NCBI GenBank assembly: GCA_018340375.1
Contig: JAFFJZ010000004.1
Span: 32,462,001 to 32,526,000 of the forward strand
Origin: Gonatopus flavifemur
Lineage: Eukaryota > Arthropoda > Insecta > Hymenoptera > Dryinidae
DNA: 64,000 nucleotides
Direction of reading: 5' to 3'
Part shown: in pieces, positions 44,780 to 55,992 of the stretch
How the letters are laid out: every line of letters begins with the position of its first letter
How positions within the stretch are numbered: position 1 is the stretch's first letter
Program-made: the position numbers and the translations under genes
Notes under the pieces: model-generated
The model's input: the letters and a program-made list of their open reading frames with translations, nothing else
Databases searched by the model: none
What the model was told of the DNA's origin: nothing

Positions 44780-47700
44780 TCAATCATCCAATAGAGGCGA
44801 TTGTTCGGAAGCTCTTATTTGAATCCATCGCTTCAATTTATCGGCCGATAGTATTGTATTGTAAGGCTTTGTGTGAGTTTGTAACCTGGGACATCTTTGA
44901 CTACAAATCTGTTCTTTCGTAGAGCCCTTTTCGATCCGATAGGGACCTCTAAATTCAGGACTCAGTTTCCTATTAGCACATATAGGGTGTCTCATTGTTT
45001 CCGTCATCACCAAGTTTCCAACCTCATACAGAAGCGGTTGCTTTATGGTGCTCGTCATATTTCCGTTTGTTGTAATCTTGTAGCACCCAATTCACGTTAA
45101 TTGCAGATTGTCTAAGCCGATCTCTTTCCTCTATTGAATTTTTGTCAATCCCTGTCAAGTCATCGATGAGCTCGCTCAGTCGCTTATCACCTTGACGTCG
45201 CTGTTCATAACCCAGCAGCAGCATCACGGGTGTGGTATGTATCGCTTTATGGTATGTATTGTTAACAACATGCTGAACTAAGCTCAACTTGTCGGCCCAT
45301 TCATTGGGATTTGTAATGACTTCGACCAATGTGGCTTTCAAGAAATGATTCACCCGCTCCACCTCCTCGTTAGCCCATGGTGATGCTACGGCCACCTTAA
45401 CGTGTTGGATTTTCAATGACTCGATGAACTTACCAAATTCTTCGGATGTAAGAGACGTCCCTCTATCGCTTATAATCTTTTGAGGAACCCCCAAGTGGTA
45501 GAATACAAAACTCAAATGTTAGACAACTTCAGCTTTGTTGATTTCGTGGCCATAAGCCAAGTGTACTTCGTGAATGCATCTACTGAAGTTAATATATGAT
45601 TATATACATTTTTTGCGGTTTCCAGTGGTTCAAAGTGGTCTACGTACATTGTTTCACAGGGTGATGTTTCTTTATCAAGTATTTGCATGTCACCCTCTGG
45701 CTTGCCCTGTTTAGCATTATATGTAATGAATTCAACACAATTGTCAATATAAAACCGAACTTTGATCCTGAGACTTGGGAACCAATATGAACCTAATATC
45801 ACATGGACAGTTTTGTGAATGCCAACGTGACCCAGGTCATCGTGACTTATTCGTATTACATTATCGATCATTTTTTCCGGTACCATAAATAAGCGCCGAT
45901 CTTTATATTTACAGAACACTAGCCCATTATTCAACTCGAAGTGTTTGTGTTCTTTCCATTTCAATGATTCGGCTATGTTTTTTATGACAAGATCTGAAAG
46001 TTGTCTATACAATAATTGATCCTCCATTGGTTCAATTGACATAACTGTCCTGCTTAGGGCATGTCTGCATGCGCTCTGCTGAACGGTGTTTCATTTTGAA
46101 ATCGTACTGCTGCAAAAACAAGCTCCAGCGAGCGATTTTAGGATTAATATTGATTTCCTTCATAGCCATAACTAAAGCATTGCAGTCGGTTACAATTGTA
46201 AAATTAACACCTTGGAGATATACGTGGAAACACTCGCTAGCTTTGACAATTGCCATGGTCTCCGATTCGTAACTGTTATAACGCCGTTCTACTTCAGTTG
46301 TAGTCTTACTGCAATATGCAATCGGGGCGAACCAACCGTCGTCTTGACGTTGAAACAATAAAGCTCCTAGGACATGACCACTTGTATCGGAATGTAATTC
46401 TGTGTCCGCCCTTGGGTTGTACAGACGCAACACGGGAAACAACGTTAGCTTGAACTTTAGTAACGCAATGGCTGAATACGCTCTTGATTTAAGATAAAGT
46501 CTTCGTTTCCCTTGGTCAGCTGATAAAGTGGCTTCGCTTTGATTGAATAATCGCGTGAAAAACGTCTGAAGTGATTGCAGGAGCCCAAAAAACCTTGAAG
46601 CTGTCTCAAGTTTTGCGGTTCTGGGTAGTCTGAGATGGCTTGAGTATGGCGGTTCCTTATCGTCATCCCGTCACTCGACACAATATAACCGAGATATTCG
46701 ATCCGCGTTCTTGAGAAGGTACATTTTCCGTAGTTTAGTTCGAGACCGTATATTCTTAATAATATGAGGACTCGCTCCAGAATTTTCTAGATCCTCCTCG
46801 ATTGTATATGTCGCGATTAGTAGGTCCTCAATATATACTAACAATTTTCCCGTGCGTATCTGTGGTTCGAAAATCTGAACTATTCTTCGTTGGAATTCAG
46901 CAGATGCGTCTGAATATCCGAACGGCAATTTTGCATACTCAAATTGGCCGTCTGAGGTAGCAAATGAAAAATATTTTGTATCATCAGGGTGTACGTCAAT
47001 CTGATGAAACACATCCTTCATCTCTAACAATTTGAAGATCTTTTCATCATAGAAAAGATCTAAGTGGTCCTCAATTAGAGGAAACTGGTACTCTTGCTTG
47101 TAAATACGTTCATTGGGGGTCTCAGTTCGACGCACATTCTTTTTTGCCCGTTTTTCTTTGCCACCAAAACCACCCTGGCGCAATACTTCGATGTACTTGG
47201 TTTCATGACTTCACTTTACATTTTCTGCAATACCTTTCCCTTTGACCGAGAAAATCGTCTAGGTGTATATACGTACGGGGATTGATCTCTTAGATGTACA
47301 CGAACATTCTAGATAGTTCTCGGAATCTCTGCTCGCTCAATTCTTTGGATTACATCAATTAATTGTCTTTCGACTTTAATTGGCAAACTCGCATCTAGAC
47401 TATCGAAAATTCGATTATATTTATCAACTTCAGAAGCGTGCTCGATCGACATAATTAAATTCAATTCATCTTGAAAGCTCGAACTTTTAATCAACCCAAA
47501 TTCACATGTACCGTTAGAATATGAAAATTGAGGGCAATTTTCCAAAAGAAAAGAGCGACATCCAATTGATTCAAAACTCATTGTGGTATCGTTGACCACG
47601 TGGAATGTGATTTATAATCCTTGATCTAAATCCGCCAATTTAACATACGTATTGAACCATCCCATGATTTTAACTTGGGAATTCTTGATCCCTCTGAATC

Positions 47701-48497
47701 GCGAATGAACATCAAGTGGCTGCAATTTACAATCTACACAAAATTGATTATATACAAGATATTTAATTAAACTAATGGGAATTCCCGCATCAATTAATGC
47801 CTTAAATCGCACATGCGTTGCATCTGCCCGACGTATCCGAGCACAAGCTCCTTCCTCCGACGTAACCGGCCGATGTGGGATGATTTTCCGTACGGAGTTG
47901 ATCGTGATGGGTAGTTGAATATCCAGCTCCTTAGATCCATCGTTGATTCGATTCGATTCGTCATTAGCTCTGTTGATAGCGACGAAATTGATGGCTGCTC
48001 GATTGTTGGAGGTTCTTTTGGGACATGGAGACACAAAATGTCCCGGTTGTTGGCAGATATAACAATTTCTGTTGCCCGCTCGACATTGCACCGATAGGTG
48101 GCCTGGTTGACGACATATATGACAGATTTTCTTATCCTTCAGGTTCAGGGCTTAGTCATCTGACGTTGCGAATTATATTCCACCGCTCAAAAATTCAGAC
48201 GAACTGTTTGTTCTCGAGTCAAGAGCCAACTTTTTCAAGACCGGTTCCCTTATGCCAGCCGCAATCAAATCAATTTTACCATGATGATTGATTTGCAGTG
48301 TGTTTATCAATTCGAGTATATGTTCCGCATATTCGATTAATTCCATACCCGTTCATGAATTCCGGTTATCACCGTCGCACCAGACTGTTTAACCCCGAAA
48401 TAATTCGATAGCTCTGTTTTAAATGCATTCCATGCCGAAATTATCTCGCCCTCCTGACGATCGTACTATGCTTTCGCTCTTTCCTGAAGGTGAGATG
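44780..48497 (-). pseudogene. Gypsy gag 3' part and pol, broken
   Basis: From right to left: gag zinc knuckle CYICQQPGHFVSPC (CCHC) near 48070; protease ALIDAGIPISLI near 47780 (usual D-T/S-G now DAG); RT with DVHPDDTKYFSFATS, AKLPFGYSDASAEFQ and YIEDLLIA (the catalytic Y-x-D-D Asp replaced); an RT connection segment at 46681-46457; RNase H with HSDTSGHVLGALLFQRQ, CSKTTTEVERRYNSYESETM and VTDCNALVMAM; an H2C2-like integrase finger (HDDLGHVGIHKT, with one C lost in the DNCVEFITYNAKQGKPEG region); integrase core YVDHFEPL, ISDRGTSLTS and NEEVERVN. Frames break at about 47300, 46670, 46440, 46035 and 45512. Such a polyprotein copies and inserts the element; this copy cannot. Confidence 0.8.
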
Positions 48498-50044
48498 TGG
48501 CGGTGGGCGATATTTACAAGAATATCGATATTGGGGTATCGATATATTCATCGTAACTGAAATATCGATATGCGATAAATATCGGAACCGAAGTATCGAT
48601 ATTCTTTCGATATTATATCGATAATATTGATAATCACATATATACATACATAAATATTGTTTGAAGAATTTGTTATGCACAAATACGATTTTTGAATTGT
48701 TATTCAAATACAGAAAGGACAATTTGATTATATTTCAAAAATATTTCATAAAATACAACGAATTGAATACTTGTTTGGTATGGATAATGTTTCATTGAAC
48801 TGAAGTTGTTTTCATTACCAGTGAATATTCAATTAATATAAACGGAATTCTCATTCATTTACAGGAAATAAATGTGAATTGATCAAAATTGAATTTGGTT
48901 ACATTGAAAAAAAAATCAATTCGCGCTATTCAAAAAAACATTTAGTAAATATAATTGGATTATTTTCTCAGTGCCCCTACCAGCTTGGGAATGTGGATAG
49001 ATAATAGATGCTTTCGACATTCGTCCAAAATGTCCAAATTCAATAAGAAGAAAAAGAACGTGAATATTGAACTTGAGATTTTCATGAATGTCGTAAATCC
49101 AAATATCGCCGTCAAAATTGAAAAAGTGGATACACAATTCATAACCTAATGTCATCAATGTGTGAGTGACGCTACGATCGAGGTATAGCGTCGTGACTCG
49201 TGAAATTTTGCGCGGCATTATACCTAGATTTGAACACTACGAAAGATTGCGGAGATTGCACCAGATAACATGGCCTTCAATAGAGACTTCCCTTACCATC
49301 GAAGTTTCCAGACTTGTATATCCATGCTTCCGATAGGTGTTTTGAGTAAACAACAGTCGATATGACCAATTCTGAAATTTTTCAATTTTTTTCATTGGCC
49401 ATTCTATTTAATTGAATATTCTGATGAATTGATCTCAGGGAAAAAGTGCATGAATTATGCACAGTTGGTCACTCTGACAATAGAGAATTTTCCAAGCTAA
49501 TGGAGAATTAAAATAGTACATTGTTCATCAAGGGGGGAAAGTGGAAATTTCCCACCTCTCCCCGAGGTGAATGTACTATCTTTTCCCACAACTGCAAGGA
49601 AAGTGAAAATCATCTGTTTAATTGCATATAAAATATTCATATGCATATTTCAGAACAAAAAGATAGTTTGTATTTTCCTCTCGCTGCAAGCGGGCAGAAA
49701 GTACTTTCCTCCCGTTGCGAGCGGGCAGAAAGTACTTTCCTCCCGCTGCGAGCGGGCGGAAAATATTTTCCTCCCGCTGTGACACATTCGCTTGGAATTC
49801 AGCACTTTCTCCCTTAAAAATAGGTCAGAAAACATCAACTTTCCATGCAGGTGTGAGAAAAAATATTTTATTCATCTGATCAGTTGACAATTTTTATGAA
49901 TCCATCACCAAAAAGTATATATCGAATTTCGATATTTTTAAGGTAAAATATGTCGATGGTGATATATATTGGACAGAAAAATATCGATGAATCATCTAAG
50001 AAATATCGGTATTCACAAATATCGATAAATATCGCCCATCACTA
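48498..50044. mobile_element. hAT-like element with ATATCGAT repeats, 1547 bp
   Basis: Ends TGGCGGTGGGCGATATT and, inverted, TAGTGATGGGCGATATT; exact 8-bp duplication GTGAGATG (48490-48497, 50045-50052). Subterminal zones are dense in ATATCGATA. The interior (48700-49900) carries no recognisable transposase; a minus frame at 49218-48916 and its plus overlap have no domain. It interrupts the Gypsy gag region. Confidence 0.85.
49672..49795 (+). repeat. Tandem repeat, about 36-bp units with CCGCTGCGAGCGG palindrome
   Basis: Three and a half units of CTTTCCTCCCGCTGCGAGCG-type sequence followed by GGCAGAAAGTA (starts near 49675, 49708, 49738 and 49768). Each unit carries a CCGCTGCGAGCGG hairpin. 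It is GC-rich against the AT-rich surroundings. A CTTTCCTCCTGCT scrap recurs at 62768-62781. Confidence 0.8.
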
Positions 50045-50055
50045 GTGAGATGTTG

Positions 50056-53000
50056 CTCATCATCATGAAGTAATCAGTCTTACGACTGGTTTGATGAAAC
50101 CCTCCGCCCCTGTCTATTATCCGCCAAACGTTTAATTTTGTACATATCTCCTACATCCCTTGTCTTGTACAATTTGCTTCATATAACTTGCTCTAGGTCT
50201 ACCTTTAACAGTTTTACCATTCATTTTCCCTTCCAATATTGTTTTCAATAAACTCTCATGCCGTAATGTGTGTCCTATAAGATTGCTTCTCCTTTTCACG
50301 ATGTGTTTCAAAAGATTTCTTCCTTCATTTATCTGCTCGAGTACTTCTTCATTTTTGACTCTGTCTATCCATTTTATTCTGAGCATCCTCCTATAACACC
50401 ACATTTCAAAAGCTTCAAGGCTTCGTTGATCAGTTTTCCCCATTGTCCAAGTTTCGCAAACATATAATGCTGTGCTCCAAACGTAACTTTTCAAGAATTT
50501 CTTCCTTACTTCCAAGCTTATATTTTTTGAGCATAATAACTGTCTCTTTTGGTAAAAGGCCTGTTTCCCTTGTGCTATTCTTGCTCTTATATCTCTTTCG
50601 CTTTTGCCGTTCTCTGTAATTATGCTTCCTAGATATTTGAATTCTTTCACCTGTTCAATTGTCTCGGTATCTATTTTGATTTTCGTTCTTCTAGCTGTTT
50701 TCGCTGCTGTACACATCATGAATTTTGTTTTGTCTTTATTTATATTCATACAATAGTTTTCCAATAATATTGTTCTCATAGTGTTGAGAATATTTTACAA
50801 CTCAGTACTACTCGTGGCCAATATAGCTATGTCATCCGCGAATCTCAACATACTTATATTTTCTCCCTGAATCTGTAATTTCGATTGAATTTCCTCCTTC
50901 ACTTCGTTCATTGCTTCTTCTATATATAAATTGAAAATCAGTGGCGATAATGAGCATCCTTGTCTCACCCCTCTTCTTATTTGTGCTTCCCCTTCCTGAC
51001 CCTCTATGTCTATTATTGCACTTTGATTCTTATATAATTCGTATATTATTCTTCTATCTTTATAATTTATTCCCACATTCTTCAGGATCGCAAACATCTT
51101 CTCCCAGTCCACATTATCGAAAGCCTTTTGTATATCTACAAAACCTATGTACACAGATTTCTTCAGCGCTATCCTTTTCTCTGTTCCTGCCCTAAGTGCT
51201 AAAATCGCTTCTCGCGTTCCCCTATTTTTTCTAAAACCAAACTGATCTTCTGCCAATCTATTCTCTATTTTATTTTCCATCCTCCTGTATATAATTTTGG
51301 TCAGGATTTTTGAAGCGTGTCAAGTTAAACTGATCGTTCTGTAGTTTTCACATTTGTCTGCCCCTTGTTTTTTTGGGATAGCGACAATTTTATTCTTCCG
51401 GAGATCTTCCGATACTTCTCCTCCTTCGTACATATCTCTAATCAATTCAAACAGTGCGTCACGAGTTCCTTCACTTGAGGCTTTTATAAGGTCCACACTT
51501 ATGCCATCTATGCCTGGCGCTTTATTATTTTTCAATTCTTTCAAAGCCTTGTCGAATTCTGATCTCAATATCGAATCTCCCAATTCTTCCTCATCTACAT
51601 CCTCCTCCTTCTCTAAAAGCGCTATATCATCGTTTCCTCTGTACAAGTCTTCCAAATGATTGATCCACTGTTCTATTTTCTCTTCCGTTTTTATCAATTG
51701 TCCTCCCAGAAAGTTTCTAATCTTATTGCTTCTAGATTTCATTTGTCTGAAAAATCTTTTAATAATCCTATATGCTTCATCTATTTTTCCTGAATGCAAT
51801 CTCATTTCTATTTCCTGACATTTCTCTTCTAACCACTGTTCTTTTGCTTTCCTTGATTCTCTTATTATTTTATTTCTCAATGATTTGTATCGTTGCTGGC
51901 CTTCTTGGCTATCATTATTCTTGTATTTTCTTCTTTCATTTATCAATCCTAAAATTTCTCCCGTTATCCATGGGTTTTTAGGTTCTACTCCATTATTCTT
52001 CTCTATTATTCTTCAAACTCTCATCCGCACATTCTCTTATATTCCGCTTCATCTTTGTTCATCTCCTCTCTATTCCCAAGTCTTCCTCTTTTTGAACTCC
52101 CAATTTTTCATCCAACATTTTCTCGAATGCCTCATGTGTTTGTTTTTGCTTGAGGTTCTTCAAATTCCATCTTTTCTGCATTTTCCTTTTCTTTTTCAGA
52201 GATTTGAATTTCAGAGAACATTTCATCATCAACATATTATGACCACTATCTATATCTGCACTGGGATAAGTTTTACAGTTTTTCACTCGGTTTCTAAATC
52301 TTTGTTCCACTAATATGTAATCAATTTGGCATCTTGCTGTATCCCCTGGCATTTTCCAAGTGTAGATTTCCCTTGGATGATTTTCAAATAAAGTGTTTGT
52401 GATAACCATCTTATGATTTCCACAAAATTCGACTAAACGTTATCCTCTATCGTTCCTCCTCCCTAACGCAGAATCTCCTATCATGTTGCCCTCTTTTCCT
52501 TGTCCCACTACCGCATTCCAATCCCCCATCACTATCAAATTCTCTTCTCCCTTCACATATTCTATCACTTCTTCTATTTCTTCGTACGTTTTTTCAATAT
52601 CTTCCTCCGAATATGCAGATGTGGGCATGTATACTTGGACTATGACTGTGTCTACCGGCTTTGTTCTGATTCCAACCATCATCACACGTTCATTATGTTG
52701 CAAATAGTTCCCTATTCTATTTCCTACTCTTTTATGCATTACAATTCCTACACCTGCTTGACCGTTCTTCGATCCTGTATGAATTATCCTATAATCCCCA
52801 CTCCAGAAATCGCTCTCTTGTGGCCATCTCATTTCGCTAATCCCCATTACGTCTATATTCAACCCATTCATTTCTAATCTCATATTTTCTAATTTGAGAT
52901 GTCGCTGCTCACGAAAAACTTTCCCCTGGTACATCGTGTAGATCTGCTATATACTCGACCCTGTTCATCCATCTTCCCGCGTTTCCATCTCTCAACCCTG
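50056..53000 (-). mobile_element. RTE-type LINE, copy A
   Basis: Inserted in the Gypsy gag region next to the hAT-like element. The 3' tail, at the left, is a short ATG/GAT repeat (CATCATCAT on +). Over 50066-52508 it matches copy B (59312-61738) almost base for base by eye. It extends farther 5' than copy B, to around 53000. A target duplication was not resolved; GAAGGTGA near 48486 and 53088 is a weak candidate. Confidence 0.88.
50132..52934 (-). pseudogene. RTE LINE endonuclease-reverse transcriptase, copy A
   Basis: From the right: endonuclease 52934-52440 (MGISEMRWPQESDFWSGDYR, VGIVMHKRVG, IVMGDWNAVVGQ), stopped by TAA at 52440 and continued 52409-52059 (CQIDYILVEQRFRN). RT 51946-50795 includes KNNKAPGIDGISVDL, EDQFGFRKNRGTREA, VYIGFVDIQKAFDNVDWEKM, VRQGCSLSPLIFNLYIEEAM and the catalytic RFADDIAIL. 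The C-terminal part 50779-50132 has FKYLGSIITENGKSERDIR and SYVWSTALYVCETWTM. An in-frame TGA sits at 51322-51320 (after RTISLT) and a TAA at 50797-50795; a short insertion near 52000 also breaks it. RTE proteins nick DNA and reverse-transcribe their own RNA. Confidence 0.88.
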
Positions 53001-53198
53001 CAAAATGGGTATCTGTTCAGCGGTAATATTGATTCCAATCCAATCGCGTCGATCATCTCGATCACTTCGATTTTCTGTTCTACACGAAGGTGACCCCGAC
53101 GGTGAGCTACGTGACTGCCTCTAGAATTCGGTGAATAGTTGCGTCACGTGGCTTCGGTTGCTATCAATGAGCATTTGAGAAGTGTTTCTCAAATACTC

Positions 53199-53534
53199 TC
53201 AAAAATTTGATGGTAACCCATGGGTTAACTGATTATCTTCGCGGTCCGCGGTAGATGACGTTGAGCGAGGAGGATTCACGAATACATCACGATGTTTGTT
53301 CGCGTTGTTCAACATGGCGTCTTCCGTTTCGTTGATTTGACCAGCCTCGCCATTGATCTGATTAGCGCGTTCAACATAATCCAAAAAACGCTCTCTCAAT
53401 ACATCTATTGCACCGTTTGTACTGAGGCTTCTCGTCGTCAAAGCCTCCTCAACTTGATCACGGGAGAGCGCAAAAATTTCATCGCGGGCAGGAACAAACC
53501 CATTGAAGAACGATATTTTACCTCCTTCCGACAC
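53199..53534 (-). pseudogene. Gypsy gag N-terminal part with SAP-like motif
   Basis: A 111-aa frame beginning MSEGGKISFFNGFVPARDEI with LSRDQVEEALTTRSLSTNGA then IDVLRERFLDYV, a SAP-like helix-loop-helix found at the start of several insect Gypsy gag proteins. It lies 5' of the other gag piece with insertions between them. The frame ends before the expected capsid core. It could instead belong to a different Gypsy copy. Confidence 0.6.
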
Positions 53535-53845
53535 ACACTGATTTTATATGCACCTCAACTCGCCACGATCGACACACCGAAAATCGAAACTTCTGTTCGT
53601 GCACGACGATTGTACAACATACGCTCCTAGCCAGAGCGACACACACGTTAGAACGAGACACAATTCTTGCATGATCAAAAAAACCAAGATGGCTGATCTT
53701 TCACGCACATGTCGACCGAACTGTTCTCTACCGAATAGAGCAAAAAAAGACGGAGAGAAACGAAGTGCCAGCCCTGCTTCTCACTTGATTCATCATATTT
53801 CCATGTATATGTTGTGTCTGTTGTGTACGCTGTTTACATTGCTGT

Positions 53846-54007
53846 TTAATTCTTGCCTTTAATTTTTATGTAACGATATTTCGGTTTTCCATGATTTTAT
53901 CTGATGGGGGTACGTGTGTCCTGGATATTATGGTTTAGAGCATGACTGCATAGTATATACATGGAAAACCGAAATATCGTTATATAAAAATTAAAGGCAA
54001 GAATTAG
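53846..54007. mobile_element. Hairpin MITE with AAGGCAAGAATTA ends
   Basis: TAATTCTTGCCTTTAATTTT at the left pairs with AAAATTAAAGGCAAGAATTA at the right; CGATATTTCGGTTTTCCATG pairs with CATGGAAAACCGAAATATCG. A wider, weaker pair GTACGCTGTTTACATT (53828) and GAATGTAAACAGCGTAC (54161) encloses it, so the element may be larger (53826-54178). Confidence 0.75.
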
Positions 54008-54223
54008 ATGACAAGAATCAATTTTATTTCCGCTTTCAGTGCATGATTCAAACTCCAAAGACGCAACACCAAATCTAACAAACTTTCATTGTAAATAAAC
54101 ATCGTGAATGAGGTGAAAAATCACCTCATTGTATACTAACATCAACTAGACCCATTCCCAGAATGTAAACAGCGTACAGTTGACATTGCAAACTAAAATC
54201 TTGTTGTTTCATTCATAAAGGTA

Positions 54224-54527
54224 CCTGATTCAAATTGACGTAGAATTATTTTAATTCCAAATATCCATTCGGATATCGCTGAGTGATAAATCGACGTCGG
54301 AGGCCAGTTGAGGGAGTTTCTGAATCCGGGCAGTCGAATCCAAAAGTAATAATAATAATAATAAGACTTTAGCCATGATAATAAAAAAAAAATCACGAAA
54401 TCAGGAACGGTTCAATTGAATCAGGATTCAGGAACTCCCTCAACTGGCCTCCGACGTCGATTTATTACTCAGCGATATCCGGATGGATATTTGAAATTGA
54501 AATAATTCTACGTCAATTTGAATCAGG
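54224..54527. mobile_element. Palindromic MITE, 304 bp, TA target
   Basis: CCTGATTCAAATTGACGTAG and its complement at the right, TA outside (54222-54223, 54528-54529). Arms pair over about 120 bp, including CGACGTCGGAGGCCAGTTGA. The loop contains (TAA)n at 54347-54362 and an A10 run. Confidence 0.85.
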
Positions 54528-54756
54528 TATGTCGTTTGTCACCGAGGTTCTTCGGCACTTGACTTTTCGAGTTGTTATTTACTGATCAAACGCTTACAAG
54601 AATCATACAATTGCCTAGCTCCCGCAGCTGTTTGATTTTCAACTATCACGTCAGTTTCTTTTCGATATGACCATGAAGAGCCCGCGTGATTGCTCACTCC
54701 GCTCAATCGTTTCGAGAAGTAACTCGTGATTTGGCCAGTTTGCGCCTAATCAACTA

Positions 54757-55113
54757 ATTTTCATCTTTTATATTTATTAAAAAACATGGAGACGTTCTAA
54801 ACACATGGTCAATATTTACGAGGATTCGAGAATGACTTATATCAATTTGTAAATAATAAGCATGATAATGTTCGTTAAAATACTTTGATAAGAATGAGTG
54901 ATACTGGACCACAATTTGGAATCGTGGGTAATATTTTCAAGTCCGAAGAATATACTTATTTTGAAACAGCAATATATCATACAAAGTATTTTAACGAACA
55001 TTATCATGCTTATTATTTACAAATTGATATAAGTCATTCTCAAATCCTTGTAAATATTGACAATGTGTTTAGAACGTCTCCATGTTTTTTAATAAATATA
55101 AAAGATGAAAATT
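54757..55113. mobile_element. Foldback MITE with about 140-bp arms
   Basis: AATTTTCATCTTTTATATTT at the left is the complement of the right end; pairing continues through AAAAAACATGGAGACGTTCT and AATAATAAGCATGATAATGT. The unpaired centre is about 54905-54985. The 84-aa plus frame at 54885-55139 arises from the arm. Confidence 0.8.
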
Positions 55114-55990
55114 ATGTTGCATCTCGATATGCATTGTGAATTGCAAATGTAATTATGTATAAATGAAAATGAATAATTGGAACAAGATTATTGATTTTGA
55201 TGTACTTCTAATGAAGAGATAATAAATATTTGTTGAAAAAATCCCGATTTGTAATTATTAATAATAATTTTTTCACTTTTTTTATTAATTATCATTAATT
55301 ATTACTTATTTTCCATGAATTAATTAAAGTTTATTAATTATGAATTACCAATTTATTAATAATTCTCAAGTACGCTTGAACAAAAAGCATTGCGTTGAGC
55401 GCACGCATTTTGGAGCGATTCAAAACGGATTGTCTATAGTAAATTAATCGCAAGAACGTACATGAGAAAATCTCATGTAAGTTCTCGCGTTCACGGCTTC
55501 ACGTCGCAAGCGATGCACTCATCGACTCAAACGTTCAAGATATGAATCAGTTTACGCTTGAACGCTGTGTGGCGCTTGCGTTCAATGCGAGAAAACGAAC
55601 TATAAGTACTCATAACCTGTCGAGTATTATTCGCTTGATAAATCTTGAGCGTTGAACGCGAGTTTGGTCCCTCCGTGTAGGAGAGTCATGAAGTTTGAGA
55701 GTGATTTCTCGCACCGCCTAACTACTCGAAGTCGACTGTTCGCTCTGAGTCGAGTGTCGTTTTCCCAAGCTGAGCGAAAGACCCCTTCTCGATCATTTCA
55801 CGGGTTTATATACTCTGTTTCATCCCTACTTTCTCAAATTTTAGATTTCTCATCCTTCTTGTTTCAGTTTGTTTCTCTAGCCAAACTTGATTTAGCTTTG
55901 AATATTATCTTCTGTGTGTGAGTTATGTTTTCTTTCTTCCTTCAATCGTCTCAACTACAGGAACAAACCGACCTGTCGCATATACGTGCT
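55114..55990. other. Unassigned intron DNA with GCGTTGAACGC-type motifs
   Basis: 55255-55370 is very AT-rich with TTAATTATTAATAA repeats. 55370-55650 contains several GCGTTCAA/TTGAACGC motifs in both orientations, probably a degenerate MITE. No gene. Confidence 0.4.
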
Positions 55991-55992
55991 TA

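Larger units (their letters stand above)
44780..53534 (-). mobile_element. Ty3/Gypsy LTR retrotransposon, decayed and split by two insertions
   Basis: On - the order is gag (53534-53199, then 48497-47612), protease, reverse transcriptase, RNase H and integrase (to 44780), the Ty3/Gypsy order. A hAT-like element (48498-50044) and an RTE LINE (about 50056-53000) separate the two gag pieces. No env frame and no LTR pair were recognised, so ends are approximate. Confidence 0.8.

Noticed and set aside
50941..52877. Plus-strand open frames within RTE copy A, repeated in copy B at 59515-61327
   Set aside because: Antisense shadows of the RT and endonuclease frames; they appear in both copies only because the copies are near-identical.
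44300..54180. LTR pair for the Gypsy element
   Set aside because: No matching direct repeats were recognised at either side by eye; calling LTR ends would be guesswork.
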